Shown here: positions 8,191 to 17,164 of the stretch, in pieces
How positions within the stretch are numbered: position 1 is the first letter of the stretch
Layout of the letters: every line of letters begins with the position of its first letter
Assembly (NCBI GenBank): GCA_017395425.1
Contig: JAFPUM010000061.1
Span: 62,001 to 126,000, forward strand
Direction of reading: 5' to 3'
DNA: 64,000 nt
Source of the DNA: Clostridia bacterium
GTDB lineage: Bacteria > Bacillota > Clostridia > Oscillospirales > Acutalibacteraceae
Program-made: the position numbers and the translations under genes
The notes under the pieces: generated by a model
Database searches by the model: none
The model's input: only the letters and a program-made list of their open reading frames with translations
Told to the model about the DNA's origin: nothing

Positions 8191-11100
8191 TCAGCTCAGC
8201 AGCGCAATCAGATCTTCCTTGGTCATCTGCGACAGACTGCTCTCCGTCGCGCTGCCCGCGAGAATTTCATCCGCCAGATTCTTTTTGAGTTCCTGCAATT
8301 GCAGGATTTTTTCCTCGATGGAATCTTTGACAATCAGACGGTACACGGAAACCGTGCGGGTCTGTCCGATACGGTGGGCGCGGTCGGTTGCCTGATTCTG
8401 GGCAGCCACGTTCCACCACGGGTCGTAGTGAATCACCACATCCGCGCCCGTCAGATTCAGTCCCGTGCCGCCCGCCTTGAGCGAAATCAGAAATACCGGC
8501 GTATCGCCCGTATTGAATTGCTCCACCAGCTCCATACGTTCCTTCTTGGGCGTACTGCCGGTGATTTTGAAAAATGCGATGCCCGCTCCGCGCAGGTCTT
8601 CTTCCAGCAGCGCCAGCATGGAGGTAAACTGCGAGAAAAGCAGCACGCGATGCTCGCCTTCCATAGCACTCTGAATCAGTTCCAGACAGGTCTGACGCTT
8701 GGCGGAACCGCCGTGATAATCCTCCAGCAGCAGCGAGGGATCGCAGCAGATTTGCCGTATCTTGGTCAGTTCCGCCAGAATCTGCAGCTTATTCTTCCGC
8801 ACAAACTCGTCATCTTTCCCTTCCACCATGCCGGTCATGTATACAACCTGACTGTCGTATACCAACTGCTGTTCCTTCTCGAACTTCGCATAACGCACCT
8901 CTTCGATCTTGTCAGGCAGATCGCGGAGAACGTCGCTTTTCAAACGGCGCAGAATGAAGGGCGACACCATGCGCTTCAGCCGACGGGACGCCTCCTCGTC
9001 GTTCTTCTTGGTGATAGGGGTTTCAAATTCCTTCCGGAAGGTTTCGTAGCCATAGAGAAAACCCGGCATCAGATAATCAAAAATGCTCCACAATTCGCTC
9101 AGCCGGTTCTCAATGGGCGTGCCGGTCAGCGCAAACCGTACCTTGCTTTGGAGCAGCTTCACCGATTTTGCTGCCGCCGTGGTATGGGTCTTGATGTACT
9201 GCGCCTCGTCGATCACCTGATAGAGGAAGGATTTGCCTTCGTACAGTTCCACATCCCGCTTGAACAGGTCATAAGACGTCACCGCCACATCGTAGTTTCC
9301 CAGATGGTCAATCAGTTCCGAACGTTCCTTCTGCGTACCTGCCACGACCACCGCCGACAGCTCCGGCGCAAACCGGTTGAGTTCCGCCAGCCAGTTATAC
9401 ACCAGCGACGACGGACAGATGACCATCGAAGTGCCTTGTTTTCCCTCTGCCTTTGCGGCGGCGAAAACCGAGATCATCTGTAAAGTTTTGCCCAGACCCA
9501 TGTCGTCCGCCAGAATGCCGCCGAAGCCGTAAGCCTCCAGCGTGCGCAGCCACTTGTGACCGTACACCTGATAGCCGCGCATAATGTCCTGCAATCCTTC
9601 CGGCACTTCGAAATCCGATTCGCTCACGGTTTTAAAACCCTGAATGATTTTCTTGAAAGCCTTGTCCCGTCTGATATCCAGCGCGTCGCTGTCCTCCGAC
9701 ATTTTGTCGAGATACAGAGCGCGATAGGAGGGAATTTTGGCGCCGCCCTTCAGAAGATCCTTCTGGGAAAGATGCAGCGTGTCCATCATGGCGCTGAGTT
9801 CGGAAACGTCCTCGCCGATATCCACAAAGTCGCCGCTTTTCAGCCGGTGATACCGCTTCTTGCGTCGGTAGCTTGCCAGAATTTCCAGCAGTTCCTCCGG
9901 CGACACGTCAGTACTGCCGATGGTGAGATTCATGAGATCACTCTCGACCGATACGCCCACCTTGATATGTACCTTGGGACGGATGCGAAGCGCGCGGAAG
10001 TCGTCGCTGCCCTGCACCTCGCCGATCTGCGAGAGCGCTTCAATGCCGTTTTCCAGCAGGTTATAAACCGATTCCTCGTCGCCGTCCGACACAAACAGTC
10101 CCTGTTTCTCATCTATTTGCGGGAAGTAGCGCTGAATCGCTTCCACTGCATCCCGCTCACGGTGCATATCACGGAACCGCTCCAACACTATATCAGGATT
10201 GATGGAATCCATCGTCGCGCGTTCCTGCTCCCCGTACTGCGACACCGCACGGCAAACCGGCACGCCGCCCGGCAGATCGAGATAAAACACAAACTTCACT
10301 TCCGGCGGCAGATAATCCTCCACCAGCGCCGCGTCCTGCTCCTGAATGTCAAACGACGCCCGAAGCCGCGGCAGTACGGTATAGTAAAATTCCGACAGGC
10401 TCTGCCGTCCGATGGAAAACCGGATATTCCCTTTCTCATCCGCCTGATCAAAGACCGTACCCGCCACATAATCGTCATCGCTCATACGGTACAGGGTATG
10501 CTCCCGCAGAAAATAACGGTACTGCGACGTCTCATAGAAGTGCGGTATCTGTCCACTGACAAGCACGCCATGAAATACTCCGTAGCGATCCACCTGTTTG
10601 CTGATCGTCAGGGTCACACGGGGAACCTCATCACCGAACCGCAGAACCCCTTCGTCCTTGCTGTCCTTCGCGGTCTTTTTGACGGACGGTGCGCCTGCCT
10701 TCGCGTCTTTATCCACAAACGGTACGCTGCGATCCCGCACAATCTCAAAGAAACGATCCAGCCGCTGCCCGTAAAGATTGATATCTGATTTTACGGTGAA
10801 CTCGGTTTTGTAAAAATAATAGGAATTTTGCAAAAGCTCGGAATGATACTGTTCATCCTCTATGACCGATTTGATCATATTGTAAAGCGGCATATCCTCC
10901 TTGCGGATGACGTCCCGTGAAAAATCCAGCGTGAGCTTGCCATAGGAAATTTCCCGCTTATTCTCCGCAAACGTCACCAGATCGGTGAGATTGCGCACCA
11001 CATACAGTTTGTCACAGCCCACACGGAAGGAAAGCCGCAGTTCGTCATCCTCGCGGGTGATGCGCGGTTCCAGCGTCACCTGCCGTCCCGCGGCGGCGCC

Positions 11101-11907
11101 CTCTTCATCGGAAGACGTATGTATGCCCTTCTCCCTGCGCAGCGCTGCCAGAAAATCAGAGCCAGCCTCGTCGGTTGCGTCGCCGTATTCATGATTGTGG
11201 ATAAATTCATTCGCCGCGATCAGCATCGCCAGCGTATGCTCGCAGGGTTCCTCTTTGGAACCCACCAGATTGCAGTCCGGGTGCCGACTGCGGCAGTTCG
11301 GCACGTCGCAGCGCAGTTGTCTGAGGGATTCGCAGTTAAACGCAACGCCTACGAAAGCTTCCCTGCCTTTGGGAAGATGTACCGTGCCTTCGGTCACGCA
11401 GCAGGGAGCTCCGTCTTGTTTGTCATAACTGATGAACAATCTATCGGGAACCAATGTCCCGTCTTTCAGCAGCTTGACCGCCGCGTCATAGGTATCGTCG
11501 TAAATCACCGTCCGACGGGTAATGCGCCCCAGATCGTAATAATTGTACGCCTGTTTGTCCTTGCCCTTTGTCGTGCCGGTCGTGGCAAAGGGATGAATTT
11601 TTTCCCTCGCGGCAGAGGAATCCTTCCGCTCCGCCGGGCTGAATTTCTGCTGCTCCAGCGCGAACAGCAGTGCCGCCATGTGCTTGCAGGTTCTCCCCGA
11701 TGAGGCAAAGGGACAGGTGCATTTCATGCTTTCCACTTCGCCGCCCGAAAAGCTCACAAAGGTGTTGTATTGCTTACCGTCCGATCCTTTTATATTGGCA
11801 GTATAACGGTTTTCACTCAGTTTCAGAAACGGACCTACTCTCCCCTTCTGAAAATACTGCCTTCCACGTGTCAATGTCTCACTGCTGAATAAATACTTCC
11901 AGTTCAA
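8191..11907 (-). CDS. SWIM zinc-finger SNF2 family DNA-dependent ATPase/helicase
   Basis: 1238 residues. Near the N-terminus CTCPFASSGRTCKHM is a SWIM CxCx(n)CxH zinc site. The centre (about 280-760) matches the bacterial SNF2-associated region in position, and the C-terminal 450 residues are a full SNF2 motor: ILADDMGLGKT (Walker A, about residue 799), VIDEAQ (DEAx box), ALTGTPIENRLSELWSIFDY, FSQFTSMLALL, LISLKAGGTGLNLTGAD, YDPWWN and DRAHRIGQT. Such proteins translocate on double-stranded DNA; a role in repair or in remodelling RNA polymerase-DNA complexes is plausible but not shown. The start is TTG with AGGAG 9 bases upstream. A MITE-like element lies 31 bases before the start and may affect its expression. 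Confidence 0.93.
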   Translation of the reverse strand: MNWKYLFSSETLTRGRQYFQKGRVGPFLKLSENRYTANIKGSDGKQYNTFVSFSGGEVESMKCTCPFASSGRTCKHMAALLFALEQQKFSPAERKDSSAAREKIHPFATTGTTKGKDKQAYNYYDLGRITRRTVIYDDTYDAAVKLLKDGTLVPDRLFISYDKQDGAPCCVTEGTVHLPKGREAFVGVAFNCESLRQLRCDVPNCRSRHPDCNLVGSKEEPCEHTLAMLIAANEFIHNHEYGDATDEAGSDFLAALRREKGIHTSSDEEGAAAGRQVTLEPRITREDDELRLSFRVGCDKLYVVRNLTDLVTFAENKREISYGKLTLDFSRDVIRKEDMPLYNMIKSVIEDEQYHSELLQNSYYFYKTEFTVKSDINLYGQRLDRFFEIVRDRSVPFVDKDAKAGAPSVKKTAKDSKDEGVLRFGDEVPRVTLTISKQVDRYGVFHGVLVSGQIPHFYETSQYRYFLREHTLYRMSDDDYVAGTVFDQADEKGNIRFSIGRQSLSEFYYTVLPRLRASFDIQEQDAALVEDYLPPEVKFVFYLDLPGGVPVCRAVSQYGEQERATMDSINPDIVLERFRDMHRERDAVEAIQRYFPQIDEKQGLFVSDGDEESVYNLLENGIEALSQIGEVQGSDDFRALRIRPKVHIKVGVSVESDLMNLTIGSTDVSPEELLEILASYRRKKRYHRLKSGDFVDIGEDVSELSAMMDTLHLSQKDLLKGGAKIPSYRALYLDKMSEDSDALDIRRDKAFKKIIQGFKTVSESDFEVPEGLQDIMRGYQVYGHKWLRTLEAYGFGGILADDMGLGKTLQMISVFAAAKAEGKQGTSMVICPSSLVYNWLAELNRFAPELSAVVVAGTQKERSELIDHLGNYDVAVTSYDLFKRDVELYEGKSFLYQVIDEAQYIKTHTTAAAKSVKLLQSKVRFALTGTPIENRLSELWSIFDYLMPGFLYGYETFRKEFETPITKKNDEEASRRLKRMVSPFILRRLKSDVLRDLPDKIEEVRYAKFEKEQQLVYDSQVVYMTGMVEGKDDEFVRKNKLQILAELTKIRQICCDPSLLLEDYHGGSAKRQTCLELIQSAMEGEHRVLLFSQFTSMLALLEEDLRGAGIAFFKITGSTPKKERMELVEQFNTGDTPVFLISLKAGGTGLNLTGADVVIHYDPWWNVAAQNQATDRAHRIGQTRTVSVYRLIVKDSIEEKILQLQELKKNLADEILAGSATESSLSQMTKEDLIALLS

Positions 11908-11937
11908 ACCGATCTCTCCTTCTCACTTTGCAGCGTC

Positions 11938-12042
11938 TTAGGAACTATGCAGAATTTAATCAGTCATTTTCTGCTTAAAAATACTGGTTGCTTGCGTGTT
12001 TCAGCAAGTGAAATGTATCAATTATTTCTGCATAGTTCCTTA
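11938..12042. mobile_element. MITE-like element, copy 1 (105 bp with TTA flanks)
   Basis: A perfect 14-bp terminal inverted repeat, GGAACTATGCAGAA and its complement, closes a 99-bp element flanked by TTA on both sides, which looks like a 3-bp target duplication. A nearly identical element lies in the opposite orientation at 48281-48383. No coding capacity. The right flank TTA provides the stop codon of the CotH gene; the left end is 31 bases from the SNF2 start. The inner GCAGAA and TTCTGC can also form a small hairpin. Confidence 0.85.
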
Positions 12043-14955
12043 TTCATAGACTGCCAGTTCCTCTTCTGTCAATCCGAATGCCTCCCGCAGATGCCGCCGC
12101 GCAATCGCGGGCTTGGCTTTGATAATGCGGTGCATGGCATTGATATTGTATGTGTAAAAACCGCTGCTGGGTTTGCCCCAGCGCTCATATTGGCGGGACA
12201 TCTCCGGATCAATTTCCGATTGCAGTTCATCCAGCAGTCCCTCCAGCCGCTCCGGGTCAAAGGTGGTGTTGATATGATACAGATACCGCCGGATAAACCG
12301 GTCACGGAAATCCGGATTGGTCAGCATACGGCGTATGAGCGTGTTACGGCAGCCGGACAGTCCGTGTGTCGATCCCATCGCGTATTTTTTGATGTAATTC
12401 ACTCTGTAATAGGAAAGATGAAACGCATCGTCAAGATCGAACAGCATCCAGTGCCATTTGCCGCCGTTCTGATCGCGGCAGCAGCGCACGTTGCCTGTGT
12501 CATCATTGCCGACGTATGTTTCAAACACCCACCAGTCAATCAGCGAATCCACGTCCACCTTGTCGCAGACATAGCGGTAATTGGCTTCGTCCTGCAAATC
12601 GTTGTCCGCGCAGAAATCCAGCAGCGCTTTCCATTCGGCGAGCAAACCGGACTGGGCACTTCCTTCCCACTTGATGATGTCTATCTTTCCCTTGGTGTAG
12701 CCGTACCGGTTGACCAGATAGTCCTCGTTGAGCTTTTCCCGGATATAATACAGTCCCCAGTATTCGCCGTTGATATACAGCGCCACAGGCTGGGCTTCCT
12801 GATAATCGCATTGCACGCCGCTGTCATCAGCCGCGCTTGCCCGGACAATCCGCGAACAGAATTCGTCCCGCAGATGGGCACGCAGCCAGTCCTGCCCGGA
12901 AGGACGCAGCAGCAGCGATTCGGTTTTGGACGGACTGTACGCGCCGAAGAAGGGAAAATAACAGGCGTTCACGCCGTAGCGTTCACTCATGATGACAGCC
13001 ATCCCCTTTTGGGGAAAACGCCGGGAATAGTCGCCTGCCACCTTGAGTCCGCAGCGGAAGGAAACCGCTTTCTGCCCGTCAATGAAATATTCAAATGTCG
13101 CTTCCCGCTTTTCATCGCTCAGATAATTGGCTTTGCCCGGCACCAATTGATTGACTGCCTTGGAAAAAATGCCGGTTTCGCGGGAAAAAAGTCCGTCAGG
13201 CGGTGAGGATACCGACACGACGGGAATGGTATGGGGCGTTTGGGTGAGGAACGTGGCAGTTGTCACCCGACTGGGCAAACATCCGTCCCGGTAGGCAACA
13301 GCGCTCACGACCGCGTTTTGTTCGATGACCAGCGGTGCGCCCGTCTGCCAGCGCAGAGAGGAACGGTCGGGCAGCGTGCCGTCGGTCGTCACATAGACCT
13401 CGCAGTCCGCCGACGCGTCAAATGACAATGCAAAACCGGCTTTGACATAGCCCCCCTCGGAGGATAACACCGGCGCGGGCGCGTAACCTTCATATACAGC
13501 CACGCCGTCATTGCTTTTGCCGGGCGTGGGCGTTTCAAACACGACAACCTGATTGATCCGACCGGCAATCCGCCCGGACGAATGTCCGCAGGTCTGCGGT
13601 CCTGTCCGCATGATGTCGAGAATGCGGCCTTCGCCGTCAAACAGATACAGTTCCTCCCCGCCCTGATTCAGCCTGAAAGGCGCTGTCAGTTCTGACTTGC
13701 CATCCTGCCTGTCGCCGACACAGTACACAATGAGATACTCACCCGCACCAAGCGTCACGTCGGGAAAAGCATAACGGGTTCCTTCGGAACTTTTGGCAAG
13801 CGCGTATCCGTCCAGCGAAACGGCTTTGACACCGGCGTTGTGAAGCTCGACGTAATCGCGGTCAAATTCGCCTTCATTGTCCGACACACACAGCGCTTCG
13901 CTGATATACAGCGAGGTCAGCGGGTCGGCGCCAACCGATTGGGTGAGCGCGTAGGAATAGGTCGTGTTGGCGCGTCCCGGCGTGGGACTGGAAAACTGCC
14001 GGAATTCCCCGCTTTTCGGGTCGCGCCCGCAGGAGACATTGGGATTGAGCGGAAACGCCGTCACAGCATCCTCCACCAATCCGGCGGCATTGTAGAACGC
14101 GATTGTCTCGCCCTCACTCAGACGGAAGTCCGCGTGACAGATACCCGGCTGCTCCGACACGGTATCCGTGCAGAAAACCACCAGATACTCTCCCGCACCC
14201 AAAGAGGCTCCCTTCGGAAAGAACCATTTGGCACCGTCATCGGAATCGCCCAGTGCGCAGCCGTATAAGCTCACGGCTTCATCGGAACCGTTATAGAGTT
14301 CGATCCAATCGCTGTAATCCCCGCAGCCGTCGGTGATGCCGCAGATATTTTTGGTCATGTATTCGTTGATGACCACCCCGGTTTCGGGAACGGTCAGTTC
14401 ATCCGGCGACGACGCCGTGCTGCCGCGGTTGGGCTGACCGGGCGTGGGATTGGCATACCAGAGATATTGTTTCTTCTCCTCCGACAGTCCGTAAGAAATA
14501 TTCCGCAGCGTACACGGCGGTATCGTGAGAATCTGTTCCGCTTCTCCCGACGCGCTGCACAGTACCAGTGTTTCTCCCTTGGAGGAAAGCTTGAAACTGG
14601 CGTGCAGATATCCTTCCTCATCCACGGTATCCTTTCCGGAAAGATAGATCACGCCGTATTCTCCCGGCGCAATGACATAATCCGTCGGCACCTTCCACTT
14701 CCGGGCGTCGCCGGTGCTGTCCGAAAGCGACCAGTTTTTGAGATTCACCTGACGGGAGGAAGCGTTCTGAATCTCGATCCAGTCGCAGCAGCTTCCGTCG
14801 GACAGAGGCGCATAACAGGTGTTGCGGCTCATGACCTCGCTGATGCGTATCTCGCCCACCGACACCTTCGATGAATTTCCACATCCCGACAGTAACCAAA
14901 GAATTGCCGTCAGCGTCGGCAGCAGCCATCGTTTAAAACAGTTCACCCGAAGCAC
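12040..14955 (-). CDS. CotH-like kinase lipoprotein with three lamin-tail domains
   Basis: 971 residues. Signal peptide with lipobox LLSGC (Cys25), so it is anchored outside the membrane. Three lamin-tail domains follow (about 34-150, 190-320, 345-470), each with a DWIEI/DWIEL/DYVEL core, W/Y-rich beta strands and a GAGEY-type turn. A chitobiase C-terminal-like segment (VYVTTDGTLPD, about 515-565) precedes the CotH domain (about 575-920), with LYINGEYWGLYYIREK and the acidic MLFDLDDAF. CotH proteins are atypical kinases; the spore-coat members phosphorylate coat proteins. Here the protein is probably a surface or wall-associated modifier. It follows the serine-hydrolase gene by 12 bases in one transcript. 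Its stop codon comes from the adjoining MITE edge. Confidence 0.9.
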   Translation of the reverse strand: MLRVNCFKRWLLPTLTAILWLLSGCGNSSKVSVGEIRISEVMSRNTCYAPLSDGSCCDWIEIQNASSRQVNLKNWSLSDSTGDARKWKVPTDYVIAPGEYGVIYLSGKDTVDEEGYLHASFKLSSKGETLVLCSASGEAEQILTIPPCTLRNISYGLSEEKKQYLWYANPTPGQPNRGSTASSPDELTVPETGVVINEYMTKNICGITDGCGDYSDWIELYNGSDEAVSLYGCALGDSDDGAKWFFPKGASLGAGEYLVVFCTDTVSEQPGICHADFRLSEGETIAFYNAAGLVEDAVTAFPLNPNVSCGRDPKSGEFRQFSSPTPGRANTTYSYALTQSVGADPLTSLYISEALCVSDNEGEFDRDYVELHNAGVKAVSLDGYALAKSSEGTRYAFPDVTLGAGEYLIVYCVGDRQDGKSELTAPFRLNQGGEELYLFDGEGRILDIMRTGPQTCGHSSGRIAGRINQVVVFETPTPGKSNDGVAVYEGYAPAPVLSSEGGYVKAGFALSFDASADCEVYVTTDGTLPDRSSLRWQTGAPLVIEQNAVVSAVAYRDGCLPSRVTTATFLTQTPHTIPVVSVSSPPDGLFSRETGIFSKAVNQLVPGKANYLSDEKREATFEYFIDGQKAVSFRCGLKVAGDYSRRFPQKGMAVIMSERYGVNACYFPFFGAYSPSKTESLLLRPSGQDWLRAHLRDEFCSRIVRASAADDSGVQCDYQEAQPVALYINGEYWGLYYIREKLNEDYLVNRYGYTKGKIDIIKWEGSAQSGLLAEWKALLDFCADNDLQDEANYRYVCDKVDVDSLIDWWVFETYVGNDDTGNVRCCRDQNGGKWHWMLFDLDDAFHLSYYRVNYIKKYAMGSTHGLSGCRNTLIRRMLTNPDFRDRFIRRYLYHINTTFDPERLEGLLDELQSEIDPEMSRQYERWGKPSSGFYTYNINAMHRIIKAKPAIARRHLREAFGLTEEELAVYE

Positions 14956-14967
14956 CCCCTCCCGTCC

Positions 14968-16551
14968 TTATTTGTCAATCAGGTCGGCATAACATTTCTC
15001 GGTGATTTTCTTGCATACCGTATAGAAATGGTAATCGTCCACATAGCCGATGGCGCCGCTGGTCATGACCACTACGCCGCTCTTCTGCTGCTCGTCATAA
15101 CACACACTCGCGTAAACGCCATAGGCATTGCCGCCGTGATAGTAGAGGTCATGCCCTTCCACATAGGCGGTGGTCTTTTTGAAGCCGAGACAGTAACGGA
15201 ATTTGTCGTCCTTGAGATATTCCTTTTCGACTTCCTTCACCGCGTCCTCCGAAAGCACGCGGATATTGCCGTACATACCGTCGTTGATAAAAATCGTCAC
15301 CAGCTTGGCGTAATTCTGGGGACTGATGATCAGACTGCCCTGCGCGAGAATGTAGGTCTCGCCGGGTTCGCGGATCACACGATCCTTGACCAGCACCGAA
15401 CGGGCACGCGCTACCTTGTCCACCTTATAGCAGTCCGCAACGTTGTTTTTGTCCTTCAGGCTCTGTCCGCCGAAGGCGGCATCCATGCCCAGACGCTGGA
15501 ACAACACCGAGTCAGTGAAATAGATGTAGGGCATATTGGTGATGACCTCGTCGAGCGAGCCCACAATGCCGAAGCCGGAATTGCTGTAAGAGAATTCCTT
15601 GCCGGGCTGCTGGCTCTTGTAGCTTTTGAGATTGACCACGAGATCCTTGAGCCGTTCGCCCGCGTTGCTGCCGGTATAGATGATATACTCGTCGTCGAGA
15701 GAGGACGTATGGTTGAGCAGCATACGCGGTGTGATTTCGGTCTTGGGGAAGTAGGGATTGCGGAATTTGTAATGGAAATAATCCTCCACATTGCGGTCGA
15801 GGTCGAGCTTGCCCGCGTCCACCAGCGTCATGGTGGAAAGAGTGGAGATGATCTTGGAGAGCGACGCAGGACGGAATTTGGTGTCGGCGTTGATTTTTTT
15901 GCCCTGCTGCTTGTTGGCATAGCCGTAGGAATAGGTGTACTGCACGGTGCCGTCCTTAATGACCGCGACGCCCACGCCCATCGCGCTGTAATCCTGACAG
16001 ATTTTCTTGATGGCGGATGCGGAAGAGCCGGTCAGCTCGGTGGGCTGATGGGGGTCGACCAGCGCGGGTTCCTCCTGCCCTTCGCGGACCACGTAATATT
16101 TGTCAATCCAGCCGAAGCAGCTTTTAATGTACTCAATGCGGTAAAATTCGCCGCTGGTTTCCAGCACTTCAAAGGACTGTCCTTTATGGGCAGTGTTCTG
16201 GAGCTTTTTTTTGCCGCCGGGTTCGGAGCAGAGCGGCGCGACGGTAAATTTGACCGTCACCTGAAAGCCGCTTTCGGGTTCCTCGGAAGAGACGTCCCCC
16301 CCGCCGAGAACAGTGGAAACCGTACCCGGCGTTTTGGGGGCAAACAGTCCCGCCATGACCTTCGCGTAATCGACAGGCGAAAGCACAAAGGTAATCACGA
16401 TACTGAGCGTCACGATCACCGCCAGACCTACCGTGCCAATGCCGCGCAGACGATTGCCGCGATAATATTTCAGATACTGACGGCGCTTGTCCTCCCAGAA
16501 AGCCGCCGGTGCACCGCTGTTCCGGGTGTTTTTTTTGTCAGATTGCCGCAT
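14968..16551 (-). CDS. Membrane-anchored serine hydrolase (beta-lactamase/penicillin-binding fold) with SH3 domain
   Basis: 527 residues: cytoplasmic N-terminus, one membrane helix (about 38-58), a bacterial SH3 domain (about 95-165, with FKVTV-like strands, GWIDKYYVV at its end), then a serine beta-lactamase-like domain (about 170-525). Active-site motifs are intact: FRPASLSK (SxxK, near residue 230), FSYSNSGFG (YxN) and YYHGGNAYG (HGG in place of KTG, as in class C-like esterases and D-amino-acid peptidases). The substrate is probably a wall peptide or small ester. First gene of a two-gene unit with the CotH lipoprotein, from its own promoter. Confidence 0.9.
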   Translation of the reverse strand: MRQSDKKNTRNSGAPAAFWEDKRRQYLKYYRGNRLRGIGTVGLAVIVTLSIVITFVLSPVDYAKVMAGLFAPKTPGTVSTVLGGGDVSSEEPESGFQVTVKFTVAPLCSEPGGKKKLQNTAHKGQSFEVLETSGEFYRIEYIKSCFGWIDKYYVVREGQEEPALVDPHQPTELTGSSASAIKKICQDYSAMGVGVAVIKDGTVQYTYSYGYANKQQGKKINADTKFRPASLSKIISTLSTMTLVDAGKLDLDRNVEDYFHYKFRNPYFPKTEITPRMLLNHTSSLDDEYIIYTGSNAGERLKDLVVNLKSYKSQQPGKEFSYSNSGFGIVGSLDEVITNMPYIYFTDSVLFQRLGMDAAFGGQSLKDKNNVADCYKVDKVARARSVLVKDRVIREPGETYILAQGSLIISPQNYAKLVTIFINDGMYGNIRVLSEDAVKEVEKEYLKDDKFRYCLGFKKTTAYVEGHDLYYHGGNAYGVYASVCYDEQQKSGVVVMTSGAIGYVDDYHFYTVCKKITEKCYADLIDK

Positions 16552-16620
16552 AACGGAGGTGTCACCTCATTTCAATTGTCAGGCTTTTTTTGCGCCCGCA
16601 GCCGATAGATGTTTCTATAT

Positions 16621-16649
16621 ATTATAGCAAACATCCCTTTGCAATACAA
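16621..16649 (-). promoter_or_regulatory. Promoter of the serine hydrolase-CotH unit
   Basis: TTGTAT and a perfect TATAAT on the minus strand with a 17-base spacer, about 70 bases before the gene start. Confidence 0.75.
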
Positions 16650-16809
16650 GGGGCAACACAAAAAAATGCTGGTTGGTTATTGTTATACAGGAAGTATAAT
16701 GAAAAAAATCAGCCTTGTCCCAAGAATGCAATAAAGCTGAATTTTGATTTTTCCATTATCTGTTTTCAACAGGGCTTTTCTTTAATCCCAGCTCGTCTTT
16801 TTAGATAAT

Positions 16810-16931
16810 AGTGAATAAAGAATGGTGAATAATGAATAGTACAACAGCGCGGCGAAGTTTATCGCCTTACGTTATTCACTATTCATTATTCACCATTCAC
16901 TCTTCACTTAGCGGCGTCAGCCGCGCTGTTG
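16810..16931. repeat. Two interleaved inverted repeats next to tRNA-Pro
   Basis: Arm A (16810-16840) pairs with 16878-16908 over 31 bases with only three mismatches. Arm B (16842-16853) pairs perfectly over 12 bases with 16920-16931. The order A-B-A'-B' means the two stems cross, as in a pseudoknot. B' runs into the 3' CCA end of tRNA-Pro. The rest of the 16650-16929 spacer holds no gene that I can support. Confidence 0.8.
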
Positions 16932-17005
16932 GTCGGAGTGGGGAGACTCGAACTCCCGGCTTCCACATCCCAAATGTGGCGCCCTACCACCTGGGCTACA
17001 CCCCG
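16930..17005 (-). tRNA. tRNA-Pro (UGG)
   Basis: 76 bases including an encoded CCA. The acceptor stem CGGGGTG pairs with CACTCCG (one G-T), the anticodon stem CCACA/TGTGG encloses TTTGGGA giving anticodon TGG with G37, and the T-arm has GTTCGAG. It is alone on this strand. Confidence 0.95.
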
Positions 17006-17164
17006 ATTGGCGACTATTATACCATAACCATTCCCGGCTGTCAACCACTTATCTTCCGTTTTTTCGGTTCACAAAACACAAAAAGCGGAAAGCTGCGTTT
17101 TTTCTCTCAACTCTCCGCTTATCCATCAATGATTCTGTTTGCCGGACTGCTTTTGTTGAAAATC

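Noticed and set aside
8140-9483. Long plus-strand open frame opposite the SNF2 gene
   Set aside because: Composition is rich in His, Gln and Arg as expected from an antisense frame; all helicase motifs are on the minus strand.
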